Source: Hygrocybe punicea (taxonomy: Eukaryota > Basidiomycota > Agaricomycetes > Agaricales > Hygrophoraceae). From it: a stretch of DNA of 64,000 nucleotides. Made by a program: the position numbers and the translations under genes. Below, piece after piece: positions 35,201 to 45,459 of the stretch. Position 1 is the stretch's first letter. Every line of letters begins with the position of its first letter. The stretch is taken from positions 3,534,001-3,598,000 of the forward strand of contig OY744465.1 in NCBI GenBank assembly GCA_963556145.1, read 5' to 3'. The notes under the pieces are model-generated. The model was not told the DNA's origin. It ran no database searches and saw only the letters and a program-made list of their open reading frames with translations.

Positions 35201-35861
35201 GACACCATCTGAAACCTCTTCATCGCTCTCAACAACAGTGATTGGGCACTTCAGTTGTGGGACAAGCACCTCGGACAACTGAGGCGCTGGACTTGATGTA
35301 CACCAGCTGGGTGGAGACGGAGGCGTGGGTGGAGCCTCTGTTTGCGGGGGATCCACTTGATCACGGCATGTGTGGAAATCCTCCACAGCCTGGCGCTGAA
35401 ATGAGAGCTTGGCCTGTTCAATGTTATCGGCATCCCGGAGTTTTGATGCAGGATTGATATGGTGTGTGGTTTGGGGCTCGTCGAGGTTAGTTTCACTGAT
35501 AAGCGGTCATTAGTTGGCAAAGTAAATGAGGGTGACTTGAGAGTGTACATGAGATGGCTGAGTTCGGTGGCCAAGTGTTTCAGTTTTATTTCAACAAGTT
35601 CAAGATATGAGCAGACCACACCCATCCCACTTTTTCCTTGGCAGATATAGTGCAGTCGGCCTTCCAAGTTGCAACAATCCTCGGCAAAAAGGGCATCAAA
35701 GCATTTATTGAATGTTTCAAATGTGGTTTCACCGTCCGGTCTTGACATGACAGACCAGATCTTGTCTTTTGTATTTCCCTTCGGAATAGAGGGAGATAAG
35801 GAGTTCAAGAGTGTCGTTATTTTCTTGACAAGGAGCTTGATGTCCTCAATAGCGGGTGGCA
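32276..35861 (-). pseudogene. hAT-family transposase gene (multi-exon, decayed)
   Basis: From ATG 35861 the protein segments run MPPAIEDIKLLVKKI at the N-terminus, then an acidic/Pro linker, DIKKRKAAAEQ and LKEKKLSERVLPYSD near 34650. The catalytic region holds GEVSLTCDAGNSDGYFAVTG near 34270 and CDNASNN near 34010. Next come the ALIGTFSKAPHFDPKNPDAH region, AIPTLEALHKAWSSRAEWPK near 33230, and the C-terminal dimerisation region WWGV...YPAWVPLAWNYLAI then SSEHTFSHGGITISKRCS near 32510. Exons are separated by short introns whose boundaries I have not fully resolved. A TAG at 33562-33560 lies where related hAT proteins read RWSS, and a TGA follows KCVI near 32435. No TIRs were firmly assigned. 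The coding end lies within about 10 bp of the Helitron 3' fragment, so this element is probably truncated there. Confidence 0.85.
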
Positions 35862-35968
35862 TCTTGCAAGGTGAGGTTAGTAGCAGACGAACGAGATGGG
35901 GTAAAAGTGACACCACGGGTAAAGATAATGGCTGGGACAGGGTTTCGTCATGCTTCAGCCATTGGGTG

Positions 35969-37261
35969 TAGTGCTGCCAAAGTTCGGTTCAGAACCGATC
36001 CAAACCCGGTTCGAACTCCAAACCGAACCGGAAGTTCAGTTCAGTCCAGCACCTTGGGCTGAACTGAACCCTGGGTCCAGTTCAGGGTTCAGGCAACCCC
36101 CAGGTTGTCTAAACGGTTCACGAGTGGTTCAGAACTGCTGAACCGATGTCCACAGGCATGTATATTTTGCTCACACGAAAGTTGTACTCACATGCCAATT
36201 TCGGCAAATTTTCGTTTTTAGTCACCAAAGTTTAGTCTCAGCCATGACAACACCCTGACAAATCACCACAAGAGTGACCCTCGAATGCAAGCATTTGATG
36301 TAAATCAGTAAGTTTTTTACTTTTATTATCATTTGTTTTAAGTCAATGACACTGTTTGCTCTCAACCACCAACAGCAACGGTGACAACAACAATGACAAC
36401 GGCAACAACATCGATGGACAACGATGGGACATGGGGAGAAGGGCAGCGGGAGGGTGGTGCACCCACCCCCCGTTGCAGTAGGTATGTTTTTTTTTTGTTT
36501 TTTTTCTTAGCTACTAATTAAACAAATGATGAAGAGAGCAGTACCAACAACACAAACACCACACACCCGACGAGGATGACAGGCGGCAAGGACAAGGGTG
36601 ACAACGGCGGCCACCACCACCACTACAACAACAACAACCCATGGCCCTCCAAATATGACAACAACAACAACAACAACATCAACAACGACCACCACAACGA
36701 CCACAGCGACCACAACCACAACCACTAGCATGACCACGACCACCAACACGACCACAACCATGACCACTAGCACGACCACGACCACAAACACAAACACAAA
36801 CACGACCACGACCACGAGTGTGACTGTGACGAAGGCCACCACGCATCCCACCACCAACGTACCTCGCAGATGCGCACCGCGACGTCAATTGACATCGGCG
36901 CTGCAACCGCGAGGTAACTGGGAGGGTGGTGGTGTGCCCAACACCACCTGGTCATGGCTGAGGACCCACGGATTAACCCCCGCAAACCCATGGCAATGGG
37001 TACGGGTTGTGGAAAAAAACCCACGATAGATTAGATAGCTAAAGTAATATATTGTAATTTTTTTTGGTAAAATGCGTGATAATACAAAAATTAAGTGTCC
37101 AAACCATTCATGAACTCGGTTCAGGCTCTGAAAAAAAAATCCAAACGGTTCACAGTGGTTCAGGTTCAGTTCACATAAAATCCTGAACTGAACCTGGAGT
37201 TCAGTTCAGAGTTCAGTCAAAATGGGTCTGAACTGGACTGAACTGAACTTCGGTAGCACTA
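35969..37261 (-). mobile_element. Non-autonomous hAT element, family A, copy 2
   Basis: Same family as 30544-31994 but inverted: it begins TAGTGCTGCCAAAGTTCGG and ends with the complement of TAGTGCTACCGAAGTTCAG. ATTGGGTG is duplicated at 35961-35968 and 37262-37269. Terminal GAACTGAAC arrays, an ACC/ACA trinucleotide-rich tract and a CGTCAATTGACA module (36880) are retained. It has inserted about 100 bp upstream of the hAT transposase gene. Confidence 0.95.
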
Positions 37262-37439
37262 ATTGGGTGACAGCGAAGGAGCCTCAGAGTGCTTCAGCCA
37301 TTGAGTGACAGGGAAGTTGCGACAGTGGAATGGATAAATATATTATATTAATTAATTATGAGTACCAGGCCGTGGCCTGATGGCCTGGCTTGCAGCTCGC
37401 AAACACCCAGGCTGAGCTGTAAGCCACCAAAAGCCATCA

Positions 37440-37640
37440 CTGTGGCCCGGTGTAGTGGTTGTGCCTGACAGATCACGTGACCAGTCCCTTAGTCAGTAGC
37501 CCTTCCAGATGTAGTAGTCAGTTCATCCTATCCACATCGAGTCATCCCATCCAGACCTTTCCCTTTGAGTCCCACGTGAGCCCCCGAGAGGTCCCTCGGG
37601 ACCTCTCCACCAGCTGGGCTTGGCTTATAAGGGCTTGGCC
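37440..37640 (+). repeat. Diverged LTR-related sequence with TATA-like motif
   Basis: About 165 bp related to the LTRs at 47779 and 49450 (in inverse orientation), sharing GTCACGTGA, CTACTACATC, TGAGCCCCC and the terminal palindrome GAGAGGTCCCTCGGGACCTC. A TTATAAGG motif follows at about 37625. Probably an old solo LTR; the ends are not defined. Confidence 0.55.
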
Positions 37641-37744
37641 TGGCCAGCTCACAGCTTTGAGACTGGGCCGGAACAGCAGTAGCCTTTCTGTTTGCATTAT
37701 GCAATCTGGTGCATCTCAGTGCCATTTATGCTAGGCCATGCTTA

Positions 37745-37885
37745 ATGATGGCATCATGATGCACATTGCACTATGCAGGGCAGTGCTTCACCATGCAGAG
37801 CAGTGCTTCACCATTCAGTGCAGTGGTTTGTTGTGCAGAGTGGTGCAGCACAGTGCAGTGCAGTGCAGTGCAGTTATTTTCAATT
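37745..37885 (+). repeat. Low-complexity GCAGT-type repeats
   Basis: GCAGTGCTTCACCATGCAGA repeats give way to a pure (GCAGT)n-like run near 37850-37872. The rest of 37270-38550 shows no gene and ends in the upstream region of the phosphatase-like gene. Confidence 0.75.
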
Positions 37886-38579
37886 CTGTGTGATTGGTGG
37901 TGCCAGTTGGTGCAGCATGATGCTGCACTGGTAATAATCTGTGCTTGTGGATGAACATGGGTTGGTGAGTATTATCGTTGGTGAGCATAGGTGATAATAG
38001 GTGCAAATAGGTTAAAACAGGTTATCAACTGTGATCACCGGTTTGCATTTTAATTTTGTCCAGTGGAATCACTCATACCATAATATACCAACAGCCTGAC
38101 ATACACAACAACCCATGTATAATGATGTCAATGCCTTTCTGTGCTTCCACTTAGCAGAAACTACATGTCAGCGTACATATTGTACTGTTAACTGTTAATA
38201 TCTTTCTGCACTTGCCAGACGCTGTAACTGCTGTTGAGGTGTCTCAGGGCTGCAAGACCACCCCGTCTGTCACTCGCTTGCCTTGCGTTGCCTCATACTA
38301 GAGATCGCATCACATACAATCGTCACCTGACATTGCAATGATTTTGCTTTTTTGCTCCCCGGTTCGGGATTCCCGTTCCGCCACCCCCTTGTGAGAAATG
38401 GACGTCAAGAAAGAATGGATGGCCGACGATGACCCGCGCGAAATGCCTAGTTCACGACCGAACGAAGTGCCCCGGCTCACAAAGCCTTGGTTAAAGCCTT
38501 GCTGAAGAGTTGATTCTTTCCCTGCAATAATACCTTCTCGATACCCCGCCTTCAGCAATTAATTGACTTGGTAAGCAGG

Positions 38580-39739
38580 ATGAGTGATCCATCAAATTTG
38601 AAACATACATTTTTAAACTCGTCAGACATTTTTGACCATTCCGCCTCTGACCTGAAATCCAGGTCATCGCCCCAAGGAGATTCCATTGGCCGTATGAGTG
38701 ACAGCGGGAGTTGTGACCGTCACGCTGCCCCTTTCCCAACATCAATGAACGCTGAATCCCTCAACGAAGAACAGATTAGAAATGTGGTTCAAGGACCCGG
38801 CGACGTGGAGTGGAGGTAGCTTCAGCATCGTTGTTCGTATCCTCAACTTACCTTTCTTTTCAGATACGAAATGAGACGCGAATGCCAAGAAATCCTCCCA
38901 GGCTTACTGCTCGGTCCTTTCATTGCATCGAAATCGATTGAAACACTTCATGCGTTGAGAGTTACCCATATGTAATGTGCTGCTCACTCTTAATTTCACC
39001 TGTGGTAAACTCAACTGTCCATCTAGTGTCTGCATCCGGGATGCAAAGGAAGCCTTCTCTGTCAGGCCCCGATTTCCGGACCAGTTCACCTACATGGTTT
39101 TGGATGTCGAAGACAACGAGGAGCAAAATCTCATACGTATATTTCCACAGTCAGTGTTCATCGTAAACATGGGCTATTTACTGAGGCACGTACGGTAGGG
39201 CAAAACAATTCATCGACGAAGCAATTGCAGAGGGCGGTCGTGTACTGGTACATTGTAATGGTGAACTCATTCACTATTCGGAGAGCTCAGGGATGATTGA
39301 CACACCGGCAGGGGGTATCAGTCTCTCTCCTGCTTTCGTCGTCATGTTTGTTATGCAGCATTACCAGCTATCTTGGGAAGATGCTTTACATATGGTACAG
39401 AATAGGCGGTATTGTATATCCCCGAATGGTGGGTTTTTGACCCAGATTAAGGTAAGAAAATCACCAGTGCTCCCTTGAACATTATGAATGTTTTGAACGT
39501 CAGGAATACGAAGCAATATATAAAGCCAATCGAGCTGTTGCATCATATCCGAGTCTTCAGCGAGCGGTATCCAGGCGGAAAAGAGCTGACGATGACGATG
39601 ACGATAACAGGTATTACGCTCACGTCATTTGACTTCCAACAGCTAAACCAACCTTGATCACAGAGAAGACGACCGGAAAAGAACTGTATTTCTTTCGATG
39701 CCGGGCGAGCAACACGACCCCGACGCTATGGAGACATGA
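38580..39739 (+). CDS. STYX-like dual-specificity (pseudo)phosphatase
   Basis: Seven exons join in phase: 38580-38815, 38864-38971, 39027-39149, 39199-39260, 39312-39451, 39504-39610 and 39664-39739, about 283 residues. Landmarks are [38 protein letters not shown] and the active-site loop VLVHCNGGISLSP, created across an intron. A DUSP should read HCx5R; here the cysteine is present but the arginine position is Leu, so phosphate binding is probably impaired. Animal STYX is a related pseudophosphatase that binds phosphoproteins; this fungal homologue may act likewise. [19 protein letters not shown] is typical of the group. The tail has an Asp run. A longer-read sixth exon ending at a nearby TGA is an alternative to the last intron. 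Its stop overlaps the 3' end of HUT1. Confidence 0.85.
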
Positions 39740-41222
39740 ATTTCATCCATCCTGGTAAACAGTCGCAAACCTTTGTTGCCCGAGGTTGTACATCAAGAGG
39801 ATCGTGAATTACATGGACTTGATCGTTGCGCTCTCCTTTTCTTGAATTACTCGTTTCGCGTGGATGTCTGGCTTTCAAATTGAATATTCCGACATTCCTT
39901 TCAGTAAGTAGGGACGAACCTCTTCGCTTCACCCAAGCTTCAACAGATATTCCTGAAAATACGATAGCGGCGCCAACCCATTGTCCAGAAGAGAGACTAT
40001 GGTTGTACACAATCACTGACAACAACATCGTAAATAACTTCCTTGTGAGGGTAATGGTCCTGATCACATTGCGTTTGAGATAGTTCCTTGCAAAAAAAAA
40101 AGAGGCTTCTTACACAAGGCTGAGGGACCCGAAGTGTTGCAAGGTTTCGAATATAAAAAGTTGTCCCAGGGCACCTGTGATGGCAAATCGTGCCAACGGC
40201 AAGATGACAGACGGATGTGAGTGGATGAATGCAAGGGCAACGCTGAGCTCCGTCTGGCCACCTTCGGAAGGATGGATGACAGGAATATAGGGAAGAGGGA
40301 GAACGGAAAGAATGAAAGAATGCATGGTGCAGAACATGTTTATCCAGAACATCATCTGCTGACCCGTAACCCTATAACGCAAGAAGATTTCATCCTGGGT
40401 CGAATTTGTTGCCCCATCGAGTGCGAGATTAATAAACATGTATGTGATACCGACCGCATTCCCATACGCTGTGACGTTCCTTTGGGTGGCTTTGGACGAC
40501 CTTTCGTTTCCAAACATCATAAACAGAATGATTCCTGTGGTGACCATGGCAACGACAAGATATTTATGGGGCGCAAAACGACGGCGATAGAGAAGAACAT
40601 TCATGATCATGACGGGAACGAGTTTGCACGATTTGCCCAAGACCATAGCGGGATAAGAGATATACGACAGTGCAGCGAAGCCGAAGGGCGCGGCAGACGT
40701 TATGAAAACTGAACATTGAAGATAGCGGAGAAGTGGGGATCGTTCTGATGTCCAGATTGATTGTTGGTGCGCCATTCCATGGAAAGGAGGTGCACCATTG
40801 GATGTTTGTTTTGATGAATTGAACAGTACGTATTCAAGACCTAGACTCTGGAGCAGTGTTTCCCCCGGCTTCCGTTGAACGAGAATGTAGAGAAGCGCCG
40901 ATAAAGAGCTGAGTGCACTTTGGCAAGTGCCCATGAAGAGCGCTGACCGAAACTTATCAGACGAGCCATTGGCTACCGCTTGAAATGGGACAGACACTAA
41001 AATGAACCTCATCAGTTTTGCCCGAATTCAGTTGAGACGAAAAGATAGTACGTCTCTCTTGTGCCATCGCCCACATCTAATTTAAGAATGAGACGTGTCA
41101 CAGACAAGTCGAAGAGAAACCTTACAAGAAACATGGAGTATACCCCGACGACACACAGGACTAGTCTAGTAGACAGTAAGTAGGATGACGCACCATGAAA
41201 CGAGACACTAGCCGAGTCAATG
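39726..41222 (-). CDS. HUT1: UDP-galactose/UDP-sugar ER transporter homologue (SLC35B family)
   Basis: This multi-pass membrane nucleotide-sugar transporter of the ER has exons ending at 41126, then 41076-41052, 40996-40114 and 40059-39726. Introns are about 49, 55 and 54 nt. Diagnostic stretches are [14 protein letters not shown] joined to [89 protein letters not shown], and [14 protein letters not shown]. The order and length fit HUT1/SLC35B1. The initiator is unclear: the first exon is open to about 41222 but has no in-frame ATG, so a short upstream exon is likely. The C-terminal extension after KRRG is longer than usual and could be intronic. It converges with the STYX-like gene. Confidence 0.9.
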
Positions 41223-41340
41223 CCATTCTATTTTGCGGCGATTATCCTGATTGATATCAGGGGAACTCAAGGAAAGCAACTTTGAGGGGAGTTGTTGGAC
41301 AAAACCGTTTTACTTGAAATCTTGTGAAAGAAATTCGTAC

Positions 41341-41392
41341 ACCTGTGACAGGCCGTGACAGGCCGTGACAACCTGTGACAAACTGTGATTTC
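41341..41392 (+). repeat. CTGTGACAGG-type 10-bp tandem repeat
   Basis: Five imperfect 10-bp units (CTGTGACAGG, CCGTGACAGG, CCGTGACAAC, CTGTGACAAA, CTGTGATTTC), upstream of HUT1. Could be a promoter element array or a microsatellite. Confidence 0.65.
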
Positions 41393-42185
41393 ACGATTCA
41401 AAGGAGATTAAGGTAGATATCCATAACTTTTCTTATAGACTCATCTTCATGATATTTTCTGGAAAAATTCAATATTTCTGGTATTTTTACTAGCCCAAGC
41501 AGCCTGTTTTCCCTTTAGACCTTTGAGTAGAGTTGCCACGGCTCGGTCCGGCTCGGCTCGGCTACGGCTACCAACGGCTAACCCATATATGGGTTGTTAG
41601 CCGGACCGGACCGTTGTGGCAACGGCTAAACCATGGCTAGCCATCCAAAAAAGGAAATTAATAGCACCAAGGTCAACCAGTCTCACCGCACAAACATGCG
41701 GAGCACACCGGTGACACCATGCCTGACGACAACAGCCACAGCTACACCAGCTCGCGACAACGCCGGCTGACCCACAACAAAGGCCACAGCACCCCAACGG
41801 CGACCAGCAGAGGGGCGAGGAATGAAGCAGCAATGGAAGCAGCACTCCCGTTATGAATCTTTGTTTTTTTTTTTACTACCAACTTATGTCTGATTACAGC
41901 ACTAATGATCTCAAGGCAACAGCAGCCCGGACAGGAGTAGCAACGAGCAATGACCACGGTGACAGCAAACAGCAGCAGTGGCAACGACAGCAACAACAGT
42001 GCCAGCAGCGACGACAAGCGACGCGTGCCAATCCCAGACATAGCAGATTATAGCGACGCTCAAAATGACGCTCAAAGTGACAGTTTTTCGACCACCCTTT
42101 GTCTCCAGCCAGGGCTATCCGGTCACCTTCATTCCTAACGCTTTCCCTGCTTGTCATTCCCATTCCCAGTAAGTCCGTCTTCACA

Positions 42186-43133
42186 TAAGGCACGGCACGG
42201 GTATACCGTGGGTCAGAATTCCCGACACCACACCCGTACCCGCGGAAACCATACCCGCTTCAATGACGGGTACAACCTGTACCCGTTATCTGCGGGTACC
42301 CGCCGTGTTCCATCCTAACTACCTCGCGAACAACGGGGACGCGTAAATTGACGCGCTCCGTCTGTTTTCGCGAGGTTGGGTTGGGGCCAGGGACTTTCCA
42401 TGGGCGTCCCCGCATGTTAACTACCTCGCGAACAACGGGAGCACGTCAATTGACGTGCTCCGTCTGTTTTCGCGAGGTTGGATGGGGCCGGGCACTTTCC
42501 ATGGGCGTCCGCACGTCTATTGACGCGGCCAGGGCGTTTTCGCGAGGTGGGATTGTTTTCGCGAGGTTGGATGGGGCCGGGGACTTTCCATGGGCGTCCG
42601 CACGTCAATTGATGTGGCCGGAGCGTGTTCGCGAGGTGGGACCGTTGTTGCTGTGTCCGTCTTCGTCCTCGCCTCATCCATTCCCCTCGTTAGCCGATGT
42701 CGTTGGGACTGGATTGGGGGGACATACCTGGGCCAGTAGGTGGGCGCACCACCCTCCTGGCTTTCCTTTCTATCGTTGTTGTCGCCATCGCGACTTTGGT
42801 GGTTCGTTTTTGGCATGCGGGGTTGTCATGGTTGTTGTTGTTGTTGTCGTTCGTGGGTTTTCTTGTTGTTGTTGTTGTTGTGTTTGCGCTTGTCACGGTT
42901 GTGGTAGCAAATATCACGCGAACTTAGCAAAAGTAAAGAAATTAATGTGAAAATAAAGTAAATAACAAAGAAAAAACCTACCTGGGGCTTGGGTTGACAG
43001 ACCCATGAAAACCCGTCACCCACGGATAACGGGTACGGTTTTGACAAGGTGTGCAAACCGAAACACCGTACCCGTACCCGAATTACCCGTTTTGGAATAA
43101 CCGCGGGTAAACCCGTACCCGTGCTGTGCCCTA
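42186..43133 (+). mobile_element. Nested non-autonomous hAT element, family C
   Basis: Ends TAAGGCACGGCACGGGTA and, inverted, TAGGGCACAGCACGGGTA; TCTTCACA is duplicated at 42178-42185 and 43134-43141. Subterminal ACCCGTACCC repeats lie at both ends. The centre holds a tandem array of palindromic modules. No transposase. Confidence 0.95.
42313..42640. repeat. Tandem palindromic modules (CGCGAA ... CGTCAATTGACG ... TTCGCGAGG)
   Basis: Four units, two of them complete near 42325-42378 and 42420-42478, alternate with a shared spacer (GACTTTCCATGGGCGTCC). The best unit is palindromic over nearly 60 bp: ACCTCGCGAA at one side, TTCGCGAGGT at the other, centred on AGCACGTCAATTGACGTGCT. Confidence 0.88.
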
Positions 43134-43159
43134 TCTTCACACGAAGAGACTTTTTTTCG

Positions 43160-44070
43160 ATCTTCACATTCATTTCGTAAGAGTGTTCGATTCAATACGG
43201 TACCAACTAGCGACTATGTTTGATGCAAATTTGATGCACATCGAGACATCGCAGCTGACCGCTTACTTTCTACAGCGACGGCACGCGATCGGTGGCCTTC
43301 TTACTATGATCTGCAAAACTGGTGGCTGCTGCTGCAGCGCTGTGAGTTTCAACGCTAACTCGTATGTTCGTCCCTCTTTTTTCATTTGACGTTGTTTCGA
43401 AGACTTGTGCCACATTTCTCTGTGGAACGCAGATCAAAGAACATTGCACTTCATACTGCCTTAGCTCGTGAATACAAAATCCCTAAAACTGGCATAAAAT
43501 TACAAAAGCCGGCTTGGTCGTGATCTCTATGAGCCGCAAATCTGAAGATCAGTCGTCTGTAATCTAAGAAAATGCTATTCCATCAACCCCTCCTAGCATA
43601 CCGGTGGATGGAGTGTTGGCAGAGTTGAGCGCGCAGAGGTAGGGTCGTGCACCCACCTCTGCTGCATTGGTAAGTTTTTTTTTCTTTCATTTTACTAACG
43701 AAGATCTGTCTAGCTATGCATGATGGTAACACAGCCGCATGCCAACACCCTGCAACTAGGACCTCAAACTCGGGCTCGCAAGTTCAGGCACCACCACCAC
43801 CACCACTACCAACCATCAGCTTCTTTGCCGCTATGGCTGCTGCGTTCGCCGGCACGTATGTTGATTTTTTTTTTGCATGTTGTCTTCATGGATAGACTCG
43901 CCCAACTAGTCCACAGGGTGAAACAGCCCACTAATGCAAATGAGCTCGGGTATACCATTGACCAGGCAGTGGAGATCGAGGTGCAGGTGCAGGCATGGCT
44001 CAATGGCCTGCCGGAGGAATGGAGGCTTGGCATGAATGCGCAGTGGAGGATGCCAGCGAAGACGTGACGT
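43160..44070 (+). other. Unidentified coding-like DNA within hAT family B
   Basis: A frame near 43190-43360 (FDSIRYQLATMFDANLMHI then TSQLTAYFLQRRHAIGGLL) and another near 43890-44060 (RLAQLVHRVKQPTNANELGY then TIDQAVEIEVQVQAWLNGLP) look protein-like and are separated by stops and possible introns. The second faintly recalls the C-terminal regulatory region of fungal transcription factors. I do not assign a function. Captured host exons are plausible given the HSP70 fragment next to them. Confidence 0.3.
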
Positions 44071-44379
44071 GGCCTTGGACGACAACACCGACACCGACAA
44101 CTGCTATCATGACGACAACGACCATGATGACGACCGTTCTGCAAAATTTATTACCATGTCTCGCCTCCCTCAACCTCCACGCATCCAACCCCGGCACATG
44201 GCGGCTTCTCTCTCCTTTGCTCTAATTGGATTCATTTGCCCTCCTCTGTTCGTGTCCTGTGAAAGCCCATGTTGAAGAGCAGACAACTGCCTCGTCAGAG
44301 TATGGTACTGTTATTGGAATTGGTGATGTGTTCTGTACATGGGATATAGACATTCTCTGATTACTTCCTCTAGATTTAG

Positions 44380-44830
44380 GCACAACGTAGATTCTTATTT
44401 GCCTGTCTTTTGCTGTCGGGTAAGCACTTATCTTTTATCTTGATTGATTCTTCGATGACCAAATTCTGCAGTGCCCAACGAGGTGGCCAAGTGGAAATTA
44501 TCGCCAACGACCAAGGCCATCGGATAACTCCCTCTTGGGTCAGCTTCAGCAACGATGAACGGCTGTAAGTCCATTTTGGATTCCACAAATCTGTTTTCAT
44601 ACTGACCCCGAATACGCGCAGCGTCGCCAAAAATGCATTCCACTCCAATCCCAAAAACACTGTCTTCAATGCCAAGTGACTCATTGGACGCAAAATGGAT
44701 GACACAGAGATCAAGCGTGACATGAAACACTGGCCATTCATAGTCCACAAAAAGAATGGCAAACCAGCCATTGACAAAGGCGAGGCCCGTAATTTTGTGA
44801 GCCTTGGATCCTGGTTTGAGGCATTATATG
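44380..44830 (+). pseudogene. Captured HSP70 N-terminal fragment with retained introns
   Basis: The exon [20 protein letters not shown] continuing to SFSNDERL is followed by an intron (GTAAGT at 44569 to CGCAG). The next exon reads VAKNAFHSNPKNTVFNAK, a TGA, then LIGRKMDDTEIKRDMKHWPF. This is the ATPase-domain start of a cytosolic-type HSP70. Another intron (GTAAGC...CTGCAG) precedes the first exon, so genomic DNA rather than cDNA was captured. The TGA sits where HSP70 has the conserved Arg of AKRLIGRK, a change that a CGA-to-TGA transition would explain. A few residues (IGD) are missing at the exon junction. It lies inside the family B hAT. Confidence 0.9.
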
Positions 44831-45459
44831 CACTCATTTGCGTGTTGGACCCCAGAGGAGAATAGCGCTATTGTACTCGTCAAGATGAAAGAGACTGCCG
44901 AAGCGTATCTCGCGAATGGGTACAGCCATGTCAATTGACGTGTGCACGGCATTCACGAGGTGAACACAAGGACCATAACAACGGCGACAGCTGACGAGGC
45001 CAATGGACAGGGCAGGAGCAACAGGAAAGGAAATGAGGACGATTCTGCCCCTCTCCCTGCTGCTCGCGAATATATATGGCTGCGTCAATTGACGTGTGCG
45101 CGGTATTCACACCTGCCCTTTCACAGGTGCTTTGTATATTTCATTTTTTTCATATACATGTACATAGGTAGGCTACGCAAAAAGAAAAAGAAACACCTAA
45201 AAACCTTGTGAAATGTGGCCGTACATGTTCGTGAGGTGTAGGAGGCAGCAGAGGGGTTATCCAAGTGAAGTCGAAGCCAGCAAACAGGCTGAAAACCTAA
45301 ATTTCCTAATTTGGATATTTGGAAACGGCTAATAACGGCTAGCCGTGGCTAAGCCAAGGTTTAACCGTTAGCCGAGTGAACGGCTCGGCTCGGCTAATTA
45401 TCGGTCCGGCTCCAACGGCTAACGGTTCCGGACTGAGCCGTGGCAACACTACCTTTGAG

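Larger units (their letters stand above)
41528..45451 (+). mobile_element. Non-autonomous hAT element, family B, carrying captured gene DNA
   Basis: Ends are TAGAGTTGCCACGGCTCGG and, inverted, TAGTGTTGCCACGGCTCAG. CCTTTGAG is duplicated at 41520-41527 and 45452-45459. Subterminal GGCTCGGCT/ACGGCTA repeats occur at both ends. No transposase is encoded. The interior contains another complete hAT (42186-43133), a captured HSP70 fragment (44380-44830), unidentified coding-like DNA, and palindromic CGTCAATTGACG modules near 44935 and 45088. Confidence 0.95.

Noticed and set aside
44376..44837. 153-residue minus-strand frame
   Set aside because: It is antisense to the HSP70 fragment, whose sense translation matches the family and has proper introns.
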